Source: CAYVQZ01 sp964453435 (GTDB taxonomy: Bacteria; Abyssobacteria; SURF-5). From it: DNA of 64,000 nucleotides. Below are positions 34,142 through 42,170 of this stretch, piece by piece; position 1 is the first letter of the stretch; each line of letters opens with the position of its first letter. The notes under the pieces are model-generated. The model saw only the letters and a program-made list of their open reading frames with translations. It was not told the DNA's origin and ran no database searches. The stretch spans positions 1 to 64,000 of the forward strand of contig CAYVQZ010000005.1 of assembly GCA_964453435.1 (NCBI GenBank). Reading direction: 5' to 3'. The position numbers were made by a program, and so were the translations under genes.

Positions 34142-34243
34142 AACCTTCTCCTACCGTTGTTTCCTCTCCTCACATTTCATTCCACTACAACCTGCCGAAT
34201 TCAATAAAACAATCAGCAATAATGCCCCTTAACGCACAGCGTC

Positions 34244-34272
34244 ATTGTAACATTTGAGCGGTCTCAAGTCAA
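34244..34272 (-). promoter_or_regulatory. Sigma-70-type promoter for dsrABD copy 1
   Basis: On the complementary strand TTGACT (34272-34267) and TACAAT (34249-34244) are exactly 17 bases apart. The expected start lies near 34237, giving a leader of about 95 bases before the dsrA ATG. It sits just downstream of the terminator of the previous operon, so copy 1 has its own promoter. Unlike the gene cassette itself, this region is not shared with copy 2. Confidence 0.65.
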
Positions 34273-34282
34273 ATGAGATTTC

Positions 34283-34308
34283 AAAAATTTCCGGCGCGTT
34301 CGCGCCGG
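34283..34308 (-). terminator. Terminator after the apr-qmo operon
   Basis: A GC-only hairpin (CCGGCGC, 4-base loop, GCGCCGG at 34291-34308) is followed leftward by AAATTTTT, a weak T-tract. It lies about 50 bases beyond the stop of the CoADR-rhodanese gene and ahead of the dsrA promoter. A plausible, moderately strong terminator. Confidence 0.65.
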
Positions 34309-34355
34309 TTTTCACCGGGAAAAGAACACCCTGAAGAGGCTTCAATGCGACGCGT

Positions 34356-36062
34356 CTACTCTCCATCTCCGCCGAGTTCGGTCCAGAACCTCAACCCGCC
34401 TTCAAGGAATTTTACGTCATGAAATCCCATGGCTTCGAGGGTTCGACAGGCCTCATAACTCCTCATCCCGAGCTGGCAGAAGCAAACCAATTCCTTGTCA
34501 TTCGGAATTGCCTCTTTCGAATTCCGAAGACTGCTGAGGGGGACCGCACAGACACGCCGGTCCTCCAGCTTCGATTTTTCCGACTCACTCATTTCCCGAA
34601 CATCGACAAGCACAAAATCTTCGTCGCGAGCTATCTTTTCGCGAACCTCCATGGGCGTGAGCGATTTCGCGAGGCCGTCGCGCTTGTTCCTGAGGAAATT
34701 CGCGGCATGGGCGATACTGTCCAGCGCCGTGGAATACGGGGGCGCATAGCCGAGATCGAGGTTTGCGACGTCATCGATTGTCGCGCCGCTTGTGAGAGCG
34801 GTCGCGACGACATCGATTCGTTTTGTCACGTCGCCAGGCCCGACAACCTGGGCGCCGAGCAGCCGGCCTTTGTTCGCCTCCGCCACCATCTTCACCATGA
34901 TCGGTTTCCCACCGGGATAGTAGTGGGCACGGTCCATCCACGGCACAATGCAGGAAAGAACATCATACCCGAACGCCCTCGCCTCATGCTCTGTTAACCC
35001 TGTGCTGCCAACGTTCATTCCCATGGTCTTCATGACACCCGTGCACACAACGCCCGGGAACTTGGAGTCTCCGCCGGTTATGTTGTCGCCGATAATACGT
35101 CCATGCCGGTTGGCCGTGGAGCCCAACGGCGCGTAGACCTTTTTGCCGGTCACCAAGCTGACGCACTCGACACAATCACCGCCCGCGTAAATGTGGGGGT
35201 CGTTTGTTTGCAGGAACTCATTCACCGCAATGGCGCCGGTTTCTCCGATGTCCAGACCCGCCTCCCTCGCGAGCTTTACGTTGGGAGTCACGCCGGTGGC
35301 GACAACAACCATATCCGCAGGGATTTCACGCGCTTCTGTCACAACCCTGCAGGCTTGACCTTCTTCGTTTGCCTCGATCCGAAGAACCTTTTCCGACAGG
35401 AAAACTTCGACTCCCTCGGACCGCAGAGCGCTCGCGACAGAGGCCCCGATTTCCGGGTCCAGAGCTGTCGGAAGTATTGAACCCTCCATTTCAACGATGG
35501 CTGAGTCAACCGCATGAGCGAAGAGCGACTCTGCAACCTCAAGCGAGATTCGGCCCGCTCCAATGAGAACTGCTTTGTCGACTTCGCCGCCCTCGATCAG
35601 TTCACGCATGCGTTTCGCATCGCCGGGCACATGGACAAAAAAGACCCGCTCCAAATCCAGCCCTTCGATCGGCGGTTTTACGGGCGAAGCTCCTGTGGCG
35701 AGAACAAGCGTATCGTACGGAAGCGCCTCCGAGACGCCCGTCTGCAGGTCCTTCACCTTGACCGTTTTGTTGTTCCTGTCAATTGACTCGGCCACCGTCC
35801 GCGTTCGAGCCTCGATTCCCTTCACGTTCTTGAAGAACTCTTCATCCCGCACGACACCGTACTGAGTTTTCCGGAGTCCGTCGAGGTCCGGGATCGAGCC
35901 CCCCACGTAATACGGCAATCCGCAGCCCGCATACGAGAGGAACGGACCCCGCTCGATTATCGTGATTTCTGCGTCGGGCTCCCTTCGGCGAGCTCGCGCC
36001 GCGGCTTTCGGCCCGCAGGCAACTCCTCCGACAATCAGAATCTTCAGATTATTTATCAGCAT
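34356..36062 (-). CDS. CoA-disulfide reductase / rhodanese fusion (Npsr/CoADR-Rhd type)
   Basis: A 568-residue flavoprotein. It starts with an FAD Rossmann motif (VGGVACGPKAAARARR) and the active-site Cys C47 in SYAGCGLPYYVGG, diagnostic of CoA-disulfide reductases. An NAD(P)H domain (VLIGAGRISLEVAES) and dimerisation domain follow. A C-terminal rhodanese domain (about 470-565) has the active loop CFCQLGMRS with C529. Such fusions reduce CoA-persulfide or polysulfide with NAD(P)H. Being next to qmoC, 28 bases away, it could handle sulfane sulfur formed around the pathway. It ends the apr-qmo operon. Confidence 0.92.
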   Translation of the reverse strand: MLINNLKILIVGGVACGPKAAARARRREPDAEITIIERGPFLSYAGCGLPYYVGGSIPDLDGLRKTQYGVVRDEEFFKNVKGIEARTRTVAESIDRNNKTVKVKDLQTGVSEALPYDTLVLATGASPVKPPIEGLDLERVFFVHVPGDAKRMRELIEGGEVDKAVLIGAGRISLEVAESLFAHAVDSAIVEMEGSILPTALDPEIGASVASALRSEGVEVFLSEKVLRIEANEEGQACRVVTEAREIPADMVVVATGVTPNVKLAREAGLDIGETGAIAVNEFLQTNDPHIYAGGDCVECVSLVTGKKVYAPLGSTANRHGRIIGDNITGGDSKFPGVVCTGVMKTMGMNVGSTGLTEHEARAFGYDVLSCIVPWMDRAHYYPGGKPIMVKMVAEANKGRLLGAQVVGPGDVTKRIDVVATALTSGATIDDVANLDLGYAPPYSTALDSIAHAANFLRNKRDGLAKSLTPMEVREKIARDEDFVLVDVREMSESEKSKLEDRRVCAVPLSSLRNSKEAIPNDKELVCFCQLGMRSYEACRTLEAMGFHDVKFLEGGLRFWTELGGDGE

Positions 36063-36089
36063 TTGTCGCTTCCTCCGCGAGCATCTCCG

Positions 36090-37343
36090 TTACGCAGCAG
36101 CCTCTCGCACCGTCGCGTCTCTGCCGGTGTATTTCGAATGAAGGATCGCGACAAAACGATAGAACATATGCGCGAATTTCGAATAGGGGAAGTAACCGAT
36201 CAACGCAAACACGAACACGAGATGCACGAAATAGACAACATACGAAAGCCCGGCGGCTCCGGTGTAGCGCGCAAATTCGAGTCCCTGCCCGGTGAGAGCG
36301 ACGATAAGCAGCACGCCCAGCAGATACCAGTCCTGATATGTGTTTTTCCGCTTGGTTTCGTCGACGTTCATCCTCTGCCGAATGACGATAACGAGCCCCG
36401 CCACGAGGGCAATGAACCCGAGATGCCCGAAAATCTTCGGCAGGCTCAACTGGGCAAGCGGAAGTTCAGTGCCGAGCGCATAGATCATGAAAATTTCGAT
36501 TGCTGTCCCAATGGCCAGCAAGAGAAATCCGTACATGATGCCGAGGTGTCCCAAGTACCGGTAGTTGTTCTTCTCACATTGCTTGAATTTCGCGTGTGTG
36601 AGAATCTCTTTCACGGTAGCCACGAGGCTGGCAACCATGTTACCCTGCGTCGGGCCGCGAGTTCCCGGGCCGGGATTATTCATCTCGGACGTCCCCAGCA
36701 TTTTCCAGTACTTAACCAGTCCGACGACGAGAAACAGGCCGGCCAGATGGGTCGCTGTTATGAAAATACTGTAGAGATAGGGATGTGGCAGAAATTCCTC
36801 GAACTTGATTTCCGAGGGGGCCATCATTCCCCAGTGAACCTCACCCAATGTGCCGGCGGCAAGAAGCGTCAGGAATATCCAGACCACCGGGATTCCGAGC
36901 ACAATGGGGAGATACTTGGCGTCGCTCAGCCAATTTCCCAGAACCTTGGGAAAAGTAAGGTTTTTGAATATGTAGTTTCGAATCGCAGCCAGTGTGTCGC
37001 CCGGCCTTGCTCCGCGCGGACAGATTTCCGAGCAATCGCCGCACTGGTGGCAAAGCCAGATATCGCTGTCGCTGAGAAGCTTGTCCTTCAAGCCCCATGA
37101 GGCCCAGATCATCTCCTTTCTCGGGAACGGATGGTCGTCGGGGGCGATTGCGCACACCACTGAACAGGAAGCGCACTGAAAGCACTTCTTGAGTGTGTCG
37201 CCGCCCGCATCCCCCAACTCCCGAATGAAATCGAGGTCGGGTTCGACCTTTAGTCGCTTTTTTTCGGGTTGTGGAGCGGCTTCTGTGGTTTCCGGTTTTG
37301 CCTCTGCTTGTTGAGCAGCGTCGGGCACGCGCGCCGTTGTCAT
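36090..37343 (-). CDS. qmoC: QmoC, quinone-interacting membrane oxidoreductase subunit C
   Basis: A 417-residue protein. The N-terminal half is HdrC-like, with two 4Fe-4S motifs (CFQCASCSVVC and CHQCGDCSEIC followed by PRG). The C-terminal half is HdrE/NarI-like with several helices that bind b haems (ITATHLAGLFLVVGLVKYW and EIFMIYALG). It feeds menaquinol electrons to QmoAB and so to AprAB. It begins 16 bases after qmoB. Confidence 0.95.
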   Translation of the reverse strand: MTTARVPDAAQQAEAKPETTEAAPQPEKKRLKVEPDLDFIRELGDAGGDTLKKCFQCASCSVVCAIAPDDHPFPRKEMIWASWGLKDKLLSDSDIWLCHQCGDCSEICPRGARPGDTLAAIRNYIFKNLTFPKVLGNWLSDAKYLPIVLGIPVVWIFLTLLAAGTLGEVHWGMMAPSEIKFEEFLPHPYLYSIFITATHLAGLFLVVGLVKYWKMLGTSEMNNPGPGTRGPTQGNMVASLVATVKEILTHAKFKQCEKNNYRYLGHLGIMYGFLLLAIGTAIEIFMIYALGTELPLAQLSLPKIFGHLGFIALVAGLVIVIRQRMNVDETKRKNTYQDWYLLGVLLIVALTGQGLEFARYTGAAGLSYVVYFVHLVFVFALIGYFPYSKFAHMFYRFVAILHSKYTGRDATVREAAA

Positions 37344-37359
37344 GGTGGCAAATCCTCCT

Positions 37360-39603
37360 CTACATTCCCTTGAACGGATTCATGCCGACTTGTTCGATCA
37401 CTTCCATGAAATCGTTTACAAGGGTTGGCAGTTGATCGTAATCCGATATTTGAACTTGATGCAACTCGACCCGCTCGTTCTCGAGCGCCATCTGCTGCAG
37501 TTTTTCCTTCACGTTATCGCCGCGGGTATTCATCAATTCGCTTCCGCGGATGAAATGGCACTGGTAATCGTCGCCGTACTTGCAACCGAACAGCATGATG
37601 CCGTCGAATCCCTTGGCGAGCGCTTCGTTCACCCAAATGACGTTAACCGAGCCGAGACACCTGACCGGAATGATCCGCACGAAGGAACTGTACTGCATAT
37701 GTTTCAATCCTACGGTGTCGAACGCCGGGTAGGCGTCGTTTTCACATGCGAGAACGAGCACGCGGGGCTTTTCCTCGAACTCGTCCGGGACTTCGACAGC
37801 TTTGATCATCGAAGCGATCATGTCAACCGAGTAGTCTTTGAAACTGATGATGCGCTCGGGACAAGAACCGAGACATATGCCGCATCTGCGACACCGGGTG
37901 GGATTCGGCTGGGGCGTTCCTTTCTCGTCTTCGTTCAGTGTGCCGAAGGGGCATTCTTCCGTGCACCGTTTGCACTGCGTGCAGCGCTGCAGGAAGAATT
38001 CTGGATACGATAAATCGCCCGAGCGCGGATGGACCGCTTCGCCCCGCGAAATCATCTCGACGCACTGGATTGCTTTGAAGGCGGCTCCGGTAGCGTCTTC
38101 AACCGCTCCAATTCCATCCATGGGGGACCGAACCGTTCCGGCCGCGTATATACCAGTACGCCGGGATTCATACGGGAAGCATATGAAGTGAGAATCCGGA
38201 TACCCATACGCAAGCGCAGGCAGATCGGGTCCTTGGCGATATCCGAGATTTAATATTTCGGTGCCCTCGTGCTCTCCCCATTGCTCGATGTTCTTCTTTG
38301 CCATCTCTGCCTGAGCGCCCTTTTCTCCGGTGGCCAGGAACTTCTTGGCGTCGATGACTGCACGGATTTTTTCTCCATCGGCCGAATTCGGTTCCATTCC
38401 GGTCGCCAGCACTACGAGGTCGGCGTCGATGCTGATGTTTTCACCTAATAACGTATCATTCACGTCCACCGTCAACGAGCCGCCGCCATTCTCTTTTACG
38501 CCAACGACCTCTCCCTTCGTCATGAACACACCCGGGTCCTGCTGCATCTTCTTGTAGAAGTACTCATAGTGACCCGGCGCCCTCATGAATCGATATATTA
38601 TGTATGCTTTCGCATCCTTGCTTTGCTCCCTCAGATATGCGGCCTGCTTCAACGAATTGAGGCAACAAATGGACGAGCAATACGAAAGGTCGTTCTTATC
38701 GGCTGAACCGGCGCACTGCACGAATACGACGCTTTTGGCCTCCTTGCCGTCCTTGCGCGTGATGCGCCCGTTCTTGGCCATCTCCTCCACCTCGACATTG
38801 GTGATGACATTGGCCAAGGCGCCAAAGCCCAGATGTCCGAGGTTCTTCGGCTTGTGGGGCTTCCAGCCGGTTGCCTGCACGATGGCTCCCACCCGGAAGG
38901 TCTCGCCATTGCTCAGAGTCACGTCGAACATCCCCGGCGCACCGGTAATCTTCTTTGTCACGGTCGAAGTAAAGACTTTGATCTTCTCGCTTTGCTCGAC
39001 CTGCTTGATTTTCTCTTCGATGCCGGGCTCTTCGAGTTCCTCGTACGGGGCTGATCTGGGAATGGACTTCTTTATCCTGGCCATCCACCCCCCCAGTGTT
39101 GGTTCTTTTTCGACGAGCACGGTGTCGTACCCTGCCGCCGCGCTGTCCAATGCCGCGGTAATCCCGGCAATGCCTCCTCCAACCACCATGATTGTCTTAT
39201 TGATGTCCTGGCTCTCGGGGAACGGCGCAAGGGGCTGTCTTTTTTGCGCTTTCACGATACCCATACGAAGATAGTCGTTTGCCATCATCTGGGTGTCTTC
39301 GTCATTCGGGGGCTGGCACCATACCACTTGCTCCCTGAGGTTGACGTACTCGACGATGAGGTTGTCGGGAAAGGTTTTGGGACTGTAAAACCGAGGGGAA
39401 GGACCGGCAATGACGACCTTTGTCAGCCCCTGCTCCGCGATATCTTTCTTGACGGACTCCAAATCTTCGGCTTCGCAGGAAGGGACCGTCTTCACGACCT
39501 CGATTTTGTAATCATCGGTGGCGATGTTCGTGAGCTCTTCGATGTTCAGAGCGTCTCCGATGCCATAGCCAGTGCAAATGTAGACTCCGATTTTCTCTGC
39601 CAC
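37360..39603 (-). CDS. qmoB: QmoB, HdrA-like flavoprotein with MvhD-like domain
   Basis: A 747-residue protein. HdrA-like FAD part (VVGGGIAGITAALDSAAAGY and CLNSLKQAAYLREQS), two ferredoxin clusters (CTQCKRCTEEC and CRRCGICLGSC) and a C-terminal MvhD/FlpD-like domain (VLVLACENDAYPAFDTVGLK, VRCLGSVNVIWVNEALAKGF). This domain order is characteristic of QmoB. It receives electrons from QmoC and contacts AprB. It starts 7 bases after qmoA. Confidence 0.95.
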   Translation of the reverse strand: MAEKIGVYICTGYGIGDALNIEELTNIATDDYKIEVVKTVPSCEAEDLESVKKDIAEQGLTKVVIAGPSPRFYSPKTFPDNLIVEYVNLREQVVWCQPPNDEDTQMMANDYLRMGIVKAQKRQPLAPFPESQDINKTIMVVGGGIAGITAALDSAAAGYDTVLVEKEPTLGGWMARIKKSIPRSAPYEELEEPGIEEKIKQVEQSEKIKVFTSTVTKKITGAPGMFDVTLSNGETFRVGAIVQATGWKPHKPKNLGHLGFGALANVITNVEVEEMAKNGRITRKDGKEAKSVVFVQCAGSADKNDLSYCSSICCLNSLKQAAYLREQSKDAKAYIIYRFMRAPGHYEYFYKKMQQDPGVFMTKGEVVGVKENGGGSLTVDVNDTLLGENISIDADLVVLATGMEPNSADGEKIRAVIDAKKFLATGEKGAQAEMAKKNIEQWGEHEGTEILNLGYRQGPDLPALAYGYPDSHFICFPYESRRTGIYAAGTVRSPMDGIGAVEDATGAAFKAIQCVEMISRGEAVHPRSGDLSYPEFFLQRCTQCKRCTEECPFGTLNEDEKGTPQPNPTRCRRCGICLGSCPERIISFKDYSVDMIASMIKAVEVPDEFEEKPRVLVLACENDAYPAFDTVGLKHMQYSSFVRIIPVRCLGSVNVIWVNEALAKGFDGIMLFGCKYGDDYQCHFIRGSELMNTRGDNVKEKLQQMALENERVELHQVQISDYDQLPTLVNDFMEVIEQVGMNPFKGM

Positions 39604-39610
39604 GGCTCGA

Positions 39611-40867
39611 TTACCTCCTGATTGTCTGAATAGCTTTCATCACGGCGGCGGTTGCGTCCTTCACGGACCTGGATACGTCAAGGGGTCGTTTCGCGCAACC
39701 TGCGGCAAAAATTCCGCCGCCGTTGGGGCTTTCCATTGCAAACCCGTCGTTGTCGTATACAAGGTTAATCCCCGGGATCGGAGATTCCGCCGTCGACGGC
39801 ACGATGCCGGTAGCAAGCACAACCAGGTCGAATTCCTCACGGACGCGTTCGCCGGGTATTGTTTCCTCGACCTCTACGACAGGATTCTTCGTCGCCGGGT
39901 CTTCCGTTATTTTCGCGACTTTACCCTTCACAAAGGAAATGTTCGGGTCCTCAAGGAGGTCGTAGTAGAACTTCTCGTGGCGCCCGATTGTTCGAATATC
40001 TATATAGAAAATGGTGACTTTTGAGTCGGCCACCTTTTCCCTGACATACCTGGCCTGCTTCAACGAACCCATGCAGCATACTGCGGAACAGTATGGCAAA
40101 TGATTCTCATCTCTCGAGCCGGCGCATTGTACGAATGCCACCCTGGCGGGCTCTTTGCCGTCGGAAGGCCTGAGGATGGCTCCCTGCGTGGGACCGCTGT
40201 GCGAAGCCAGCCGCTCCATCACGACGTTTGTTATGACGTTGGCGAACTTGCCGGCGCCGAGGTTATCCAGCTTCGCCACGTCATAGGGCCGCCAGCCGGT
40301 GGCGACGATGATTGCGCCGACTTTTTCCTCGACGGCCTGCTCTTTCATGTCAAGGTCGATGGCGCCGGCCGGAGACACCGCTTGCAGCTTCTGGGTCTCT
40401 TCACCCGTCAACGCATCTTTCTCCAGGACGTGCATCATGGGAAAAGCCGCCTCGTGCGGAAGATGGAGCGCTCTCATTTTGCTCATCCCGTAGTTAAAGG
40501 GGTCGGGAATCTCTGTTGTCACCGCGTCCAGGTGTTCTTGCGTAACGGGCTGCTTCCCGGTAACGTAGCGAGGCTTCACCTTCAAAGCAACCGTGTAATC
40601 GCCCGGTTCGCCCGAGACATTTTCAACCTCGGTCATCGTGTAGATTTTGACCTTCGGATTCGTGCGAATCCTGCGAGTGTTGATCTCGAGGCCGCAGGTG
40701 GGCGGACACAGCTTCGGGAAGTACTGGTTCGTCCGGACAACCCGCCCGCCCAGGAAGGGTTCCTTTTCGACCAGCACGACCTCGCAACCATATTCGGCGG
40801 CTTCAACCGCGGCAGAAATCCCGCTGATCCCCCCGCCGATGACGAGAATTTTACCGTTCGTACTCAT
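39611..40867 (-). CDS. qmoA: QmoA, HdrA-like flavoprotein
   Basis: A 418-residue protein with an FAD motif (ILVIGGGISGISAAVEAAEY), the QmoA-typical CPPTCGLEINTRRIR segment and CCMGSLKQARYVREK. QmoA with QmoB carries electrons from the membrane subunit to AprAB. ATG 40867 is preferred because GGAG lies 7 bases upstream; an ATG five codons earlier lacks a ribosome-binding site. It follows the YkgJ-like gene by 19 bases. Confidence 0.95.
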   Translation of the reverse strand: MSTNGKILVIGGGISGISAAVEAAEYGCEVVLVEKEPFLGGRVVRTNQYFPKLCPPTCGLEINTRRIRTNPKVKIYTMTEVENVSGEPGDYTVALKVKPRYVTGKQPVTQEHLDAVTTEIPDPFNYGMSKMRALHLPHEAAFPMMHVLEKDALTGEETQKLQAVSPAGAIDLDMKEQAVEEKVGAIIVATGWRPYDVAKLDNLGAGKFANVITNVVMERLASHSGPTQGAILRPSDGKEPARVAFVQCAGSRDENHLPYCSAVCCMGSLKQARYVREKVADSKVTIFYIDIRTIGRHEKFYYDLLEDPNISFVKGKVAKITEDPATKNPVVEVEETIPGERVREEFDLVVLATGIVPSTAESPIPGINLVYDNDGFAMESPNGGGIFAAGCAKRPLDVSRSVKDATAAVMKAIQTIRR

Positions 40868-40886
40868 AGCATCTCCAATCAAATGT

Positions 40887-41717
40887 CTACTTGTTTGCCT
40901 TCCGCTTGTTTGCCTCGCGCCTTCGTTGCTTTGCTTCGAGCACTTCCGCCCGAATCTTTATTGCAGGCTCGTTGAACAAGGCAAATTTGAGCCATTGAAA
41001 CGCAAACTTCAGGAGTTCGACATCGTCGGTCCGAATCGTGTCGATTACTTCCGGCTCGATGTCATAATACTGGAGGAACCTGCTTTCAAAGACAAAACGC
41101 CTGAACTTGTCCACATCGTAGCAGGCGGTGTAGAACATTTCCATTTTGTCCGGAATAAGCCCTCCGCCTTTCCGAAAAAACTCGTGCAGCGTTATCTCTT
41201 TGAAGAATTCCCCCATTTCGTTGTATACCCGGATTCCCTGATCGTCCAGCCACCCGCCTACTGTCCACTCCTTTTTCTCATCGAAACCGCAACAATTCCC
41301 TTCGTGCATCAGGAAATAGAATTCCTCCTCCTGCGTCAAATCTTCCGTTGGCGAAGCGAGACCGATCGGATACATGCGACAGGACCAGGGGCGGTCCTCA
41401 TAGATGGAGCATCCCTGCTCGGCCAGAAACGGACAGCTCTTTTTCTCGTCGTCTCCCATTTTCAATACGACGACGGGAAGCCGTTGTTTTTCGTGGATCG
41501 GGACGAAGGTGTACCGAGCGAGGAACTCCCCGGAGGAGATACTAAGTCGCTTTTTCATCCGAAGGATATCGTATGGGGTGAGAAAGATGTTGACATCTGA
41601 GCAACATTGGGTGAAACAGGCTAACCCTTTATGGCAAGAAAATGTGAACTTGTCTGTTTCGGTGAATCTCGGCGCACCTCTGAGGATTTGATCCTTCAGG
41701 TTCTCCAACTCTTTCAT
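40887..41717 (-). CDS. YkgJ-family cysteine-cluster protein
   Basis: A 276-residue soluble protein. The N-terminal part has the CxxCxxxCC-type pattern of YkgJ proteins (FSCHKGLACFTQCC) and a second cluster (CPFLAEQGCSIYEDRPWSCR followed by MYP). These bind zinc or an iron-sulfur cluster. The function is not known, but the gene sits inside the apr-qmo operon, 30 bases downstream of the zinc-ribbon gene and 19 upstream of qmoA, so it may help assemble or protect these metalloproteins. Confidence 0.83.
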   Translation of the reverse strand: MKELENLKDQILRGAPRFTETDKFTFSCHKGLACFTQCCSDVNIFLTPYDILRMKKRLSISSGEFLARYTFVPIHEKQRLPVVVLKMGDDEKKSCPFLAEQGCSIYEDRPWSCRMYPIGLASPTEDLTQEEEFYFLMHEGNCCGFDEKKEWTVGGWLDDQGIRVYNEMGEFFKEITLHEFFRKGGGLIPDKMEMFYTACYDVDKFRRFVFESRFLQYYDIEPEVIDTIRTDDVELLKFAFQWLKFALFNEPAIKIRAEVLEAKQRRREANKRKANK

Positions 41718-41747
41718 TGAAAATCGTTTTCGGTTCCTTCCTCGGGG

Positions 41748-42026
41748 TTATACATTATTATCATATATGATATCGTTTTTCAGGGCTGTAAGCGACCATA
41801 CAGGCAGTGGCTGGGAAGCTCCCGTTGCCGGGTTAACACTGTGCCGGTACGATGCGTGCGCCTGATATTTCTCTTGCATCCACTTCCATCCGCGAACGAA
41901 GTATTCGCACTCGTCATTGAAACAGACGTAGAGGAACTCGACGTCCCACGTTGAGCCGGCCGGCACCGCCCATTTGTTCATTTCGTTGTTGCAGTGCGGA
42001 CACACCGGATATTTTCCTTCGGTCAC
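41748..42026 (-). CDS. Small ogr/Delta-like zinc-finger protein
   Basis: A 92-residue protein with CPHCNNEM (Cys 9, 12) and a second pair (CFNDEC) suited to zinc binding; the rest is aromatic-rich. A similar small protein is frequently found between aprA and qmoA in sulfate reducers. Its role is unknown. It lies 145 bases after aprA, behind the intercistronic hairpins, and 30 bases before the YkgJ-like gene. Confidence 0.75.
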   Translation of the reverse strand: MTEGKYPVCPHCNNEMNKWAVPAGSTWDVEFLYVCFNDECEYFVRGWKWMQEKYQAHASYRHSVNPATGASQPLPVWSLTALKNDIIYDNNV

Positions 42027-42065
42027 TTACCTCTTCTTCCTTTACCAAGCCCTGAAAGTTGCAGA

Positions 42066-42150
42066 GAGAAGCCCATTCATTTCACGCCGAAACAGGCTTC
42101 TCGCCACAAGGAGGGCTCCTTCGGGCGCCCGTGAAGGAGCGCCCGAAGGA
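42066..42150 (-). other. Two tandem stem-loops downstream of aprA
   Basis: A perfect 12-bp stem (42117-42128 with 42139-42150, 10-base loop) and a perfect 8-bp stem (42066-42073 with 42095-42102) follow the aprA stop by about 20 bases. Neither is followed by a T-tract in the leftward direction, so they are not ordinary terminators. They are more likely an mRNA 3'-end stabiliser or processing site that sets different expression for sat-aprBA and qmo. Confidence 0.6.
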
Positions 42151-42170
42151 AAAGGGCTTCATCGTTCTTG

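Larger units (their letters stand above)
31531..34152 (-). repeat. Duplicated dsrABD cassette, copy 1
   Basis: This 2.62 kb stretch recurs at 45938-48559, offset 14407 bases. DsrA, DsrB and DsrD encoded by the two copies are the same residue for residue apart from the DsrD C-terminus, and all other reading frames also match, so the DNA is identical or nearly so over 31537-34152. The left edge is AGGA at 31534-31531 (two differing bases between 31535 and 31536), beyond which homology stops. The right edge is the AGGAGAAGG ribosome-binding site of dsrA. No insertion sequence or long target-site duplication is seen at the edges. Confidence 0.93.
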
